Origin: JAJZJT01 sp049964655
GTDB lineage: Bacteria > Actinomycetota > Acidimicrobiia > Acidimicrobiales > RAAP-2
NCBI GenBank assembly: GCA_049964655.1
Contig: JBMFXC010000004.1
Coordinates: 1-60,809, forward strand
Direction: 5' to 3'
Length of the DNA stretch: 60,809 bases
Part shown: piece by piece, positions 47,796 through 55,964 of the stretch
Layout of the letters: each line of letters starts with the position of its first letter
Position numbering within the stretch: the first letter of the stretch is position 1
The notes under the pieces: model-generated
Told to the model about the DNA's origin: nothing
The model's database searches: none
What the model saw: only the letters and a program-made list of their open reading frames with translations
Position numbers and translations under genes: made by a program

Positions 47796-50450
47796 GTCGA
47801 CGAGCTGACCCTCCCAGCCCGGCACCGACACCTCCACGTGACGGTCGGTGGGGTTGAAGACCCGAAGCTCGACCCCGTCGGGGACGCGCCGCAGCGACGA
47901 CACGACGGCACCCTCCACCGACAGCGCCGACCCGGACGCCGACCGGGTGCCACCTCCGGGCGCGTGGACGACCTCGAGCGGGAGGAAGACGTCGTCGACC
48001 AGGGCGTAGGGGTCGACGGTACGCACGCAGAGCGCGTAGCGGGCCTCGACGGGGCCGAGGCACTGGGCACCGCGCAGCGGGAGCAGCGGTCCGGCCGGCA
48101 GCGGCCGGGTCACCATGCCCACCCGGGAGAGCATGCCGGTCGAGCGTAGGAGGGTGAGCGCCAGGGTGGCGGCCCGAGTCCCGTGCTGGTCGACGTCGAC
48201 CAGCTCGTACTCGAGGAGCCCTTCGTGGACGAGGGTGAGGTGGCCGGCGGTGACGAAGCGCCGCGACGGGAAGGTCGGCAGGCCAAGCTCGTCGGGGCGG
48301 CCCTCGGCGGAGAGACCGCGCTCGACGACGGCGAAGGCACACTCGGCACGCGACCGATCGGCCGGTTCGGGAAGGGGGAAGTGTGCCCGCAGCCGGTGGT
48401 CGCGGCATGGGTTGTCGAACCAGGTGCGCACTCGGACGGCGGCTTCGTCGGCGACCACCTGCACGGTGGTCGTGACCGTCACCGGCACGTCGCCGAGGCG
48501 CGCTCCGGTGGCCTCGTCGACACCCTCCGGCCAGCGGTAGCGGGAGACGATGTCGACGGTCGCCCGTACCGGTCCCCGCTCGTGGACGACGACCTCGACG
48601 GACTCGGGCGTGTCGACGACGGTGTCGTGACGGGGCGGCGCATAGTTGTAGGTGTCGCCGGAGTCGCCGCTGTCGACCAGCCGACCGAAGCCGGCGATGC
48701 CGTCGACGGTGAAGGCGCCGTCGTCAGTTCCGACAGTCACCGTGACCAAGCCGTTGGCCAGCGTGACGAGCCTTCGCTCCGCGGTCACCTCGACGGGGGA
48801 GCGCAGCGGTGCCGGGGCGAGCGGAGCCCAACCGAAGCCGTCGACGGTGCCCGTCCGGACCACCGCGCGTCGAGCGGGCTGCTGGTCGACGACGACGTGG
48901 ACCCGACGGCGTGGATCGGCGGCGAGCCGGCTGGCGAGGTCCGCCTTGACGGCCTCGACCAGCCCGGCATGCTCGGCCGCCGTCGGGGGGACGAAAGCGG
49001 CTCTGGCGATCGTGAGGGCGAGCTGGAGGCTCGTGGCGGCCCCCGGCACCAGCGTCGGAGGGGCCTCGTCGAGGGCGGCGTCGGTGACCCAGGTGTCCTC
49101 GGATAGTCGAGCGCCCTCCATGGACCGGAGCACACCGAGGACGACTGACCCCTCCAGCGTGAGGGCACCGGGCGGTGGCGGTCGTTCGGCGATCACCTGG
49201 ACGTGGGGGCCAGCGAGGTGGTCGGCCGGGTCGTCGACTTCGACGATGCCGCTCCGTGGGAGCGGGGAGGGGTTCACCACCGAGGCTCCGGGGTCCGGGA
49301 GGGAGCGGGCGAGCGCGGTCAGGGCGCGTTCGGTCACGCCTTCGGCGAGACGAGTCGCTGCGGCGTACCGGGTCAGCACCGCGTCGACGACCTCGTCGTC
49401 CGAGCAGGCACAGACCGAGTCGTGTGCCGAGTTGTCGATGAGCTGCCGCCAGGCCCGCTCGAGGAAGGGAGCCGGCCACCGTTCGGCCGGCAGGAACAAG
49501 GTGGCCAGTGGCTCGGCCAGGCGTTCGAGGGAGCGCTCGGCCCGGGCGCCCGCCCGCTTGACGTCGACGCGGTTCGACGCCACGCCCATGAGCAGGTTGG
49601 CCCGTGCTCCCGAGCGCAGCTCGCCGTGCCAGGTGGGGAGCCCGTCGGACGGGGCGGCGGCCAGGTACGCGGTGAGCGAGGTGACCTCGAGGTCGAGCTC
49701 GTCCTGGCGGGCGTTGGCCTCCGCGACGACCGACCCCAGCCACGGCTGGGGTGCCTGGTGATCGGTGCCGTTCATGAGGAGGTAGGGGGAACCGTCGGGG
49801 AGGAAGGCGTCGAGCTCGTGGAGCTGGGTATGCAGGCGGGTGAGGAACCGGTCGGCGTCGTCGGGGAGGGCCGCCCCGTTGCCGTAGCCGGCGACGAGGT
49901 ACTCGGCGCGCACGGCGGAGCCGTCGGGGGCCACCCACCGGAACGCCGAGCGGGTCACCGCCGAGGGGACGCCGCGCCACACCACGGCGTCGTCCAGGCC
50001 GAACTGGGTGAGGATCTGGGGCATCTGGGCGACGTGGCCGAACATGTCGGGCAGGTACCCGACCGGCATGGCCCCCCCGAGCTCGGCGGCGCGTCGAAGG
50101 CCGGCGGCGAGGTTGCGCACGATGGTCTCGCCTGACACCAAGAACTCGTCCATGAGGATGGCCCACGGACCGATCTCGAGGCGTCCTGCCTCGACGAGGG
50201 CGGCGATGCGGGGGGCGTGCTCGGGTCGGATCTCGAGGTAGTCGTCCACCGCGGCCGTCTGGCCGTCGAGCACGAAGTGGCGGTAGGAGGGGTCTCCCTC
50301 GAGGAGGTCGAGGACGTCGTCGACGACGTCGACGAGCCGCATGCGGAACGTCTCGAACGGGGCGTACCACTCGCGGTCCCAGTGGGTGTGGGGCACGACG
50401 GCGACGCGCCGGCGGGCCCGTCCCCGGCCGGCTCCGGTGGTCACCTCCAT
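47709..50450 (-). CDS. GH38 alpha-mannosidase
   Basis: This is a glycoside hydrolase expected to release alpha-linked mannose from glycans. The zinc/active-site entry motif VVPHTHWDREW lies near residue 20, and the nucleophile Asp is in VGYLPDMFGHVAQMPQIL (about residues 130-147). Helical-domain and C-terminal beta-domain segments follow (NPCRDHRLRAHFPLP, VGMVTRPLPAGPLLPLRGAQ). The 913 residues are normal for a bacterial class II mannosidase. There is no signal peptide, so it is probably cytoplasmic. The ATG at 50450 follows GAGAGGA. A hexanucleotide repeat lies 20-55 bp upstream of the start. Confidence 0.92.
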   Translation of the reverse strand: MEVTTGAGRGRARRRVAVVPHTHWDREWYAPFETFRMRLVDVVDDVLDLLEGDPSYRHFVLDGQTAAVDDYLEIRPEHAPRIAALVEAGRLEIGPWAILMDEFLVSGETIVRNLAAGLRRAAELGGAMPVGYLPDMFGHVAQMPQILTQFGLDDAVVWRGVPSAVTRSAFRWVAPDGSAVRAEYLVAGYGNGAALPDDADRFLTRLHTQLHELDAFLPDGSPYLLMNGTDHQAPQPWLGSVVAEANARQDELDLEVTSLTAYLAAAPSDGLPTWHGELRSGARANLLMGVASNRVDVKRAGARAERSLERLAEPLATLFLPAERWPAPFLERAWRQLIDNSAHDSVCACSDDEVVDAVLTRYAAATRLAEGVTERALTALARSLPDPGASVVNPSPLPRSGIVEVDDPADHLAGPHVQVIAERPPPPGALTLEGSVVLGVLRSMEGARLSEDTWVTDAALDEAPPTLVPGAATSLQLALTIARAAFVPPTAAEHAGLVEAVKADLASRLAADPRRRVHVVVDQQPARRAVVRTGTVDGFGWAPLAPAPLRSPVEVTAERRLVTLANGLVTVTVGTDDGAFTVDGIAGFGRLVDSGDSGDTYNYAPPRHDTVVDTPESVEVVVHERGPVRATVDIVSRYRWPEGVDEATGARLGDVPVTVTTTVQVVADEAAVRVRTWFDNPCRDHRLRAHFPLPEPADRSRAECAFAVVERGLSAEGRPDELGLPTFPSRRFVTAGHLTLVHEGLLEYELVDVDQHGTRAATLALTLLRSTGMLSRVGMVTRPLPAGPLLPLRGAQCLGPVEARYALCVRTVDPYALVDDVFLPLEVVHAPGGGTRSASGSALSVEGAVVSSLRRVPDGVELRVFNPTDRHVEVSVPGWEGQLVDLLGRPVAPFVGSFPLRPFGIATVRSSGA

Positions 50451-50470
50451 CACGTCCTCTCTTTCCGGTT

Positions 50471-50506
50471 CCGTCACCGTCACCGTTACCGTTACCGTTA
50501 CCGCTC
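50471..50506. repeat. hexanucleotide simple-sequence repeat before the mannosidase start
   Basis: Six 6-bp units in a row: CCGTCA twice, CCGTTA three times, then CCGCTC (read on the plus strand). On the coding strand this is a GGTAAC/GGTGAC tract that ends about 20 bases before the ATG. Gain or loss of units would change promoter-to-start distance without touching the protein. Confidence 0.85.
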
Positions 50507-50635
50507 GATGTGCCGGGTCGTGCCCGCTGTCGCCCTCCAGTGGAACGAGCGGGGCGGTGCTCCTCCCTACGGTCGGGGACCGGCCCCCCTGGTGTAGCAG
50601 ACCGGTGGGGCAGGCGAGCCACTACGGTCGGGCCC

Positions 50636-52210
50636 GTGCCGACTGCTCTGCGACCGTGGCAGGAGCATCTTCCCGCCGGGAGCGACCCGTCACAGGTGAC
50701 CCTCGTTCCCGTCGAGACGCTCCCGAGCGCTTGGGTGGCCCGGTGGGCCGCCGAGCCGGCGAAGCCGATCGTCGGGGTACCGGACGCCAGCGCGGCCGGT
50801 GGGACCCGGTGGGTGACCGCCGGCGAGCTCGAGGAGGCCAGCCGTCGGGCCGCTCACCTCCTGCTCGGTAGCGGGGCGAGGGCCGGTGAGCGGGTGGTGT
50901 GGTCGGTCGGCTCGTCGCTGGACGGCATCGTCGCCCACCTCGGGGCGCTGCGCGCCGGGCTCGTCGTCGTGCCGGTCAACCCGACCTACGGTGCCAGCGA
51001 GGTCGCCCACATCGTCGCCGACGTCCGGCCCCGTCTCGCCATCGTCGAGGAGGGCGCCCGTGGCCGGTGGGGCGGCGTGGCAGCAGGCGACGACCTGGTG
51101 GTGGTGGGGACCGACCTGGCTGGCCTGGTCGCCTCCGGCGCTGGTGACGGCGACGACGCCCTGGTCGACGCGGCCAGGCCCGACGACCTGGCGCTCGTCT
51201 GCTTCACCTCGGGGACGACCGGGCGACCGAAGGGGGCCGTGCTCCGACACCGGAACCTCGTCGCCGGAGCCCGGTCGGTGGCCTTGGCGTGGGGATGGAC
51301 GGAAGAGGACCGGCTGGTCCACGCCCTGCCGATCTTCCACGCCCACGGGTTGTGCGTCGGGCTGTATGGCACCCTGACGGCTGGGGCCTCCGCCGTGGTC
51401 CTGCCCGGCTTCGCCCCCGACGCGGTGGCCGAGCAGGCCTCGGCCGCTCCTACCTCGCTGTTCTTCGGCGTCCCCACCATGTACCACCGGCTGCTGACCT
51501 CGGGGCACCTTGCTCGCCTGGCTCGGCTCAGGCTGTGCGTGTCGGGCTCCGCCCCGCTCGCCGCCGATCTCCACGGCCGGTGCTCGGAGGTGCTGGCCTC
51601 CCCCGTGCTCGAGCGCTACGGCATGACCGAGACGCTCATGAACGTCTCCAACCCCCTCCTCGGCGCCCGACGTGCCGGTACTGTCGGCTTCCCGCTGCCC
51701 GGGGTCGAGGTCCGCCTGTCTGCCGACGGCGACGTCGCCGTGCGGGGCCCGAACGTCTTCGACCACTACTGGGAGCGGCCGGCGGCCACCGCCGAGGCGT
51801 TCGAGCCCAATCCCGACGGCGGTTCGCCGTTCTTCGTCACCGGCGACGTCGGGGAGGTCGACGACGAGGGCTACTTGGTCCTCCGAGGGCGTTCGTCCGA
51901 CCTGGTGATCACCGGAGGGTTCAACGTCTACCCGGCTGAGGTCGAAGACGTGCTCCGAGCCCACCCTGCCGTGGCGGAGGTGGCCGTGGTCGGCACGCCG
52001 TCGGCGGAGTGGGGGGAGGTGGTCACTGCTTTCGTGGTGGCCGACGGTCCCCCGCCCACAGTCGAGGACTTGGCGGCGGTCTGTGATGGGGTGCTGGCCG
52101 ACTACAAGCNNNNNNNNNNCCACGTCGTCGACGCGCTGCCCCGCAACGCGCTCGGCAAGGTGGTCCGGGCCGAGCTGCGCTCGGCGCCTTGGGCCCGGGC
52201 CGGCCGGTGA
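50636..52210 (+). CDS. acyl-CoA synthetase, MatB (malonyl-CoA ligase)-like
   Basis: This is an AMP-forming ligase that joins an acid to CoA. It shows FTSGTTGRPKGAV (ATP-binding), LPIFHAHGLCVGLYGTL, ERYGMTETLMNVSNPLLGAR and RAGTVGFPLPGVEVRL, a combination typical of malonyl/methylmalonyl-CoA ligases, and the hinge RSSDLVITGGFNVYPAEVED. The C-terminal catalytic Lys is in ALPRNALGKVVRAEL. A 10-N gap (52110-52119) cuts the loop just before it, but the frame is kept. The GTG at 50636 has TACGGT 7 bases upstream (leaderless). There are 524 residues. Confidence 0.87.
   Translation: MPTALRPWQEHLPAGSDPSQVTLVPVETLPSAWVARWAAEPAKPIVGVPDASAAGGTRWVTAGELEEASRRAAHLLLGSGARAGERVVWSVGSSLDGIVAHLGALRAGLVVVPVNPTYGASEVAHIVADVRPRLAIVEEGARGRWGGVAAGDDLVVVGTDLAGLVASGAGDGDDALVDAARPDDLALVCFTSGTTGRPKGAVLRHRNLVAGARSVALAWGWTEEDRLVHALPIFHAHGLCVGLYGTLTAGASAVVLPGFAPDAVAEQASAAPTSLFFGVPTMYHRLLTSGHLARLARLRLCVSGSAPLAADLHGRCSEVLASPVLERYGMTETLMNVSNPLLGARRAGTVGFPLPGVEVRLSADGDVAVRGPNVFDHYWERPAATAEAFEPNPDGGSPFFVTGDVGEVDDEGYLVLRGRSSDLVITGGFNVYPAEVEDVLRAHPAVAEVAVVGTPSAEWGEVVTAFVVADGPPPTVEDLAAVCDGVLADYKXXXXHVVDALPRNALGKVVRAELRSAPWARAGR
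52110..52119. other. short assembly gap (10 N) in the acyl-CoA synthetase gene
   Basis: Ten N after codons for ADYK. The reading frame continues correctly beyond it, so the true sequence may be close to this length, differing by a multiple of three. Confidence 0.95.
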
Positions 52211-52256
52211 CCCGGTCGGTGTGCCGGGAGTGGGTGCCTCGGGGCCGGGCGCGCCG

Positions 52257-52901
52257 ATGACTGCTGGCCGTGGTGGGGCTGGGAGCCGACCGGACCGGGT
52301 GCTCGAGGAGCGGGCTCGTCAGCAGGGGTTCACCTGCCCGGCCGGCGTCGACGAGGTCGGTCGGGGAGCGTGGGCCGGGCCGGTCTCGGTGGGTGTGGTG
52401 ATCCCCGGCGAGGGCCCGCCGCCTTCGGGCGTGCGGGACTCGAAGCTCGTTCCCGAGCGACAGCGGGCCGGGCTCCGTGACGCCGTGGTGGTGTGGGCAG
52501 CGGACTGGGCTGTCGGGCATGCCTCACCGGGCGAGTGCGACGACCTCGGGATGCACGGGGCGCTCCGACTTGCCGCCCTCCGGGCGCTCGACCAACTGAG
52601 GAGCCGCCCCGACGTCCTCCTGCTCGACGGCCCCGTCGACTACCTCGATCCCGCTCCGGCTCCCGTGTGGCCAGAGGTGGGCGGCGACCGGACCTCGGTC
52701 GCCATCGCCGCGGCCTCCGTGGTGGCCAAGGTCGTCCGTGACGAGCTCATGGCCAGCCTTGCTCCGTCGTTCCCCGCCTTCGACTTCGACCGCAACAAGG
52801 GCTACCCCTCCCCGAGTCACCGTCGGGCCCTGGCCGGCGTTGGCCTGTCGTCTCTGCACCGCCGGTCGTGGTCGTACGTGGAGCGCCTGCCCTTCTTATG
52901 A
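52257..52901 (+). CDS. rnhB: ribonuclease HII
   Basis: RNase HII removes ribonucleotides from DNA and RNA from RNA-DNA hybrids. The catalytic DEVGRGAWAGPV motif (Asp and Glu, about residues 32-43) is intact, the third acid lies in VLLLDGPVDYL, and the C-terminal segment NKGYPSPSHRRAL is the family signature. The ATG at 52257 gives 214 residues; a GTG at 52221 is an alternative. It begins 46 bp after the synthetase, so the two may share a transcript. Confidence 0.93.
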   Translation: MTAGRGGAGSRPDRVLEERARQQGFTCPAGVDEVGRGAWAGPVSVGVVIPGEGPPPSGVRDSKLVPERQRAGLRDAVVVWAADWAVGHASPGECDDLGMHGALRLAALRALDQLRSRPDVLLLDGPVDYLDPAPAPVWPEVGGDRTSVAIAAASVVAKVVRDELMASLAPSFPAFDFDRNKGYPSPSHRRALAGVGLSSLHRRSWSYVERLPFL

Positions 52902-52934
52902 AGCGGGTGCTCTTGAACCAGCGCTCGTCAAGTT

Positions 52935-52985
52935 GGACCGGCGCTGCGGGGAGTGGCCCGCGGACCGGCGCTGCGGGAAGTGGCC
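52935..52985. repeat. 24-bp imperfect tandem duplication between convergent genes
   Basis: Units at 52935-52958 and 52962-52985 (GGACCGGCGCTGCGGG then G or A, then AGTGGCC) differ by one base and have a 27-bp period. They fill the 92-bp spacer between rnhB and the acyl-CoA dehydrogenase stop. Confidence 0.88.
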
Positions 52986-52993
52986 GGGGCCGG

Positions 52994-54250
52994 TCAGGCG
53001 GAAGGTTCCTTCGGTAGCCCGAGGACGCGCTCGCCGATGATGTTGTGCATGACCTCGTCCGTCCCGCCGGCGATGCGCATGCCAGGAACGCCGAGGACGT
53101 ACTCGGACCAGGCGTAGGTGCCCCATTCGCCCCCGTCGGCCACCAACTTCGGCCCGAGGATCGAGGCCACCGTCTCGGCTGTGCGCACCATGTTGGCCGT
53201 CAGCGCCAGCTTGGCCACCGACAGCTCCGGTCCGGGCGCCTGGCCGGCGGCGACCGAAGCCATGGCGCGGAGGTTCGTATACGAGGCAACCCGTTCGTTG
53301 ACCACCACGGAGGCCAGCTGCTGACGGACCAGCGGGTCATCGGCACGACCGAACGCCCTCGCCATGGCGAGCAGGCGGCGCGTGAGCGATCCGCCGGCTC
53401 CGGCACCTCCCCCGCCGATGGCAGCCCGCTCGTTCATCAGCGTGGTGAGGGCGACACGCCAGCCGTCGTTGACCTCGCCGAGCCGATGGGAGTCGGGGAT
53501 CCGGACGCCGGTGAAGAACACCTCGTTGAAGGACGCGCCGCCGGTCATCTGGCGGAGGGGACGGACCTCGACGCCCGGCGCGTGCATGTCGACGATGAAG
53601 GCGGTCAGGCCGCGGTGCTTCGGCGCCTCGGGGTCGGTCCGGCACAGCACCTCGCCGAGGTCGGACAGCTGGGCGCCGGACGTCCAGACCTTCTGGCCGT
53701 CCACCACCCACTCGTCGCCGTCCCGCACGGCCCGAGCCTGGACCGAGGCGAGGTCGGAGCCGGCGCCCGGCTCGCTGAAGAGCTGGCAGCCGACCAGGTC
53801 GCCGCGGTACAACAGTCGCAGGGTGGCCTGGCGGACCTCCTCGGTGGCGTGGGCGAGGATGGTGGGTGCCACCATGCCGAGGCCGATGCTGAAGACGCCG
53901 AGCGGCGGTCGGAGGTACTCGGAAGCGACGCGATCGTGGACCTGCTGGTGGGAGCGGGTGAGGCCCCGTCCGCCGTAAGCGGGGGGACCGGTGATCCAGC
54001 CGAGGCCGGCGTCGAAGGCCGCCGCGGCCCACTCCTTGGCCGCGGCGAGCTCGGCCGCTTCCTCCTCGGGCGAGCGTTCGGGGAAGAGCCCGACCTTGTC
54101 GGAGCCGGTGCCCCAGGTGCCAGTACCCGGGGTGCCGCCGTCGACGGGTCGCCGGGTCGCGTGGGCCTCGTAGAAGGCCCGCACCTCGGCCTCGAACTCG
54201 TGCTCGGTGGGCTGGTCGCTGTCGTGCGGACCACCGTCTCGACCGGTCAC
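52994..54250 (-). CDS. acyl-CoA dehydrogenase
   Basis: This is an FAD-dependent dehydrogenase for alpha,beta-oxidation of acyl-CoA thioesters. Family features include LFSEPGAGSDLASVQARAVR (flavin contact), VVDGQKVWTSGAQLSDLGEV, NDGWRVALTTLMNERAAIG, and the C-terminal GVPGMRIAGGTDEVMHNIIG. The catalytic Glu is not placed with certainty. There are 418 residues from the GTG at 54250, which follows GGGAGGGA; the frame stays open upstream but without a better site. A TTGACCAACCGGTCAA palindrome lies ~110 bp upstream, so control by a TetR-type fatty-acid repressor is plausible. Confidence 0.92.
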   Translation of the reverse strand: MTGRDGGPHDSDQPTEHEFEAEVRAFYEAHATRRPVDGGTPGTGTWGTGSDKVGLFPERSPEEEAAELAAAKEWAAAAFDAGLGWITGPPAYGGRGLTRSHQQVHDRVASEYLRPPLGVFSIGLGMVAPTILAHATEEVRQATLRLLYRGDLVGCQLFSEPGAGSDLASVQARAVRDGDEWVVDGQKVWTSGAQLSDLGEVLCRTDPEAPKHRGLTAFIVDMHAPGVEVRPLRQMTGGASFNEVFFTGVRIPDSHRLGEVNDGWRVALTTLMNERAAIGGGGAGAGGSLTRRLLAMARAFGRADDPLVRQQLASVVVNERVASYTNLRAMASVAAGQAPGPELSVAKLALTANMVRTAETVASILGPKLVADGGEWGTYAWSEYVLGVPGMRIAGGTDEVMHNIIGERVLGLPKEPSA

Positions 54251-54295
54251 CGGTCCCTCCCTCCCTCGGTGCTCGACGCGTCGTGCTGCGCGCCG

Positions 54296-54330
54296 TCGTC
54301 GGACAGTGCCGTCGGACAGTGTCGTCGGAC
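54296..54330. repeat. 13-bp-period repeat upstream of the acyl-CoA dehydrogenase
   Basis: GTCGGACAGTG occurs at 54298-54308 and 54311-54321, with a partial third copy at 54324-54330. It lies between the dehydrogenase start and its candidate operator. Confidence 0.8.
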
Positions 54331-54353
54331 GAGCCCGACGCCTCATCCGGTAG

Positions 54354-54369
54354 TTGACCAACCGGTCAA
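54354..54369. promoter_or_regulatory. candidate TetR-family operator
   Basis: TTGACCAACCGGTCAA is a perfect 6-bp inverted repeat with a 4-bp centre. Palindromes of this GACC-GGTC form are known targets of TetR-type lipid-metabolism repressors in actinobacteria. It lies 104 bp before the acyl-CoA dehydrogenase start and 147 bp before the divergent DUF1254 gene, so it could control either or both. Confidence 0.6.
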
Positions 54370-54516
54370 GAACCAGCGGCAGCGTAGCGCGCCCGGCGAG
54401 GATCGACCGGCACCGGCACGGGACGACCCGGCGCCGTTCCACGTGGCGCCGTCCCTGATCGCCGGCGGTGCGCTGGCATGGCCGGGGCGCCGACGGTGCG
54501 TGTGCCACCATGGGGC

Positions 54517-55860
54517 ATGCCTGGAACCGGGCTGGTCCGTTCGCCTGACGCAGCTCACGAGCTCGGGGTGGAGGCCTATCTCTACCTGTACCCGCTCGTG
54601 CTCATGGAGCTCACCCGTCGGCAGCTGACGAACGTGGAGCAACCCGATCGAGGCGGGCGGAGCCCGATGGGCGCCTTCGGGCATGCTCGCGCCTACCCGT
54701 CGGCCGAGGCGCGAGCGGTCGTCCGTCCGAACTTCGACACGCTGTACTCGGTGGCCTGGTTCGACGTGGCGGACGAGCCCGTGCTCGTGCACCTGCCGCC
54801 GACACCAGGCCGGTACGCCATCGTTCCCTTCATGGACATGTGGACCGACGTGTTCGCCGCACCGGGCACCCGGTCCACCGGCGAAGACGGTGGTCTCTTC
54901 GCCGTGGTGGACCCCGCCTGGGAGGGGACCCTCCCCGAGGGAGCGGTCCCCCTGGTGGCACCGACGCCGACGGTGTGGGTGATCGGACGCATCCAGACCA
55001 ACGGGCCCGACGACTACCCTGCCGTCCACGCGCTCCAACGCGACCTGGTAGCCGGACCGCTGTCCGAGTGGCCGGCACCGCGGCCGCCTGTCGGCACCGT
55101 CGACCCGGCCATCGACACGACGACACCGCCGCTCCGGCAGGTCAACCGCCTCTCGGCCGAGGAGCTCTTCGCCCTGGGCGCGCAGCTCCTCCTCCGGCAG
55201 CCTCCCCATGCCACCGACTGGACGATGCTCCGGCGACTCGTTCGGCTCGGCATCGTTCCTGGCCAGCCGTTCTCGGCCGACGCGCTCGAGCCGGCCGTTA
55301 GAGCGGCGCTCGGCGGGGTTCCGTCCGATGCCCGTGCAGCCATGGCGGAGCGTGGTGCCGCACCGGATGTCGAGGTCGACGGCTGGCGGCTCAACCGAGG
55401 ACCCATGGGCGTCTACGGCAACGACTACGCCCGCCGGGCGCTCATTGCGATGGTGGGCCTCGGCGCGCTGCCGCCCGAGGACGCCGTCTACGCCGGGCTG
55501 GTCCACGACGCCCACGGACAGCCTCTCGACGGCGCCCACCGGTACCGTCTCCACTTCGCCCCGGACCGGCTCCCTCCGGCCGACGCCTTCTGGTCGGTCA
55601 CCATGTACGACGCCGAAGGGTTCCAGGTGGCCAACTCGCGCAACCGGTTCGCCCTCGGTGACCGCGACCCGCTCGTGCGCGGCCCGGACGGCTCGCTCGA
55701 CATCGTCATCGGCCCCGAGCCTCCCCTCGACGTCCCCGACGCCAACTGGCTGCCGTCTCCGGCGTCCGGCCCGCTCGGGGTGTCCTTGCGTCTCTATGCG
55801 CCCCGGCCCTCGGTGGCGGCGGGGGTGTGGACCCCACCTCCTGTCGTGCGCGAGCGGTGA
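54517..55860 (+). CDS. DUF1254/DUF1214 protein
   Basis: The function of this family is unknown. Residues ~10-150 are the DUF1254 part (GVEAYLYLYPLVLMELTRRQ, VVRPNFDTLYSVAWFDVADE, YAIVPFMDMWTDVFAAPGTR). Residues ~330-440 are the DUF1214 part (YRLHFAPDRLPPADAFWSVT, MYDAEGFQVANSRNRFALGD). The length is 447 residues, and there is no signal peptide, although many relatives are exported. The ATG at 54517 is the first that keeps the conserved start. It is divergent from the acyl-CoA dehydrogenase and shares its control region. Confidence 0.85.
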   Translation: MPGTGLVRSPDAAHELGVEAYLYLYPLVLMELTRRQLTNVEQPDRGGRSPMGAFGHARAYPSAEARAVVRPNFDTLYSVAWFDVADEPVLVHLPPTPGRYAIVPFMDMWTDVFAAPGTRSTGEDGGLFAVVDPAWEGTLPEGAVPLVAPTPTVWVIGRIQTNGPDDYPAVHALQRDLVAGPLSEWPAPRPPVGTVDPAIDTTTPPLRQVNRLSAEELFALGAQLLLRQPPHATDWTMLRRLVRLGIVPGQPFSADALEPAVRAALGGVPSDARAAMAERGAAPDVEVDGWRLNRGPMGVYGNDYARRALIAMVGLGALPPEDAVYAGLVHDAHGQPLDGAHRYRLHFAPDRLPPADAFWSVTMYDAEGFQVANSRNRFALGDRDPLVRGPDGSLDIVIGPEPPLDVPDANWLPSPASGPLGVSLRLYAPRPSVAAGVWTPPPVVRER

Positions 55861-55891
55861 GCGAGCCGCTCCCGCTCGCCGGCCGGTCCCG

Positions 55892-55932
55892 AGGCGGAGC
55901 CGTCGGGCCCCCAGGCGGAGCCGTCGGGCCCC
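55892..55932. repeat. 20-bp tandem duplication after the DUF1254 gene
   Basis: AGGCGGAGCCGTCGGGCCCC begins at 55892 and again at 55913 (21-bp period). It lies in the 104-bp spacer before the next gene, just upstream of that gene's TAGGAC box. Confidence 0.88.
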
Positions 55933-55952
55933 GTCGCGCCCCCACCGACCGC

Positions 55953-55958
55953 TAGGAC
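55953..55958 (+). promoter_or_regulatory. candidate -10 box of a leaderless promoter
   Basis: TAGGAC ends 6 bases before the GTG at 55965. The last base deviates from the TANNNT pattern, but the spacing is the same as for other genes here. Confidence 0.35.
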
Positions 55959-55964
55959 GGGTCT

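Noticed and set aside
52917..52993. Rho-independent terminator after rnhB
   Set aside because: The GC-rich sequence is a direct repeat rather than an inverted repeat, with no T-run.
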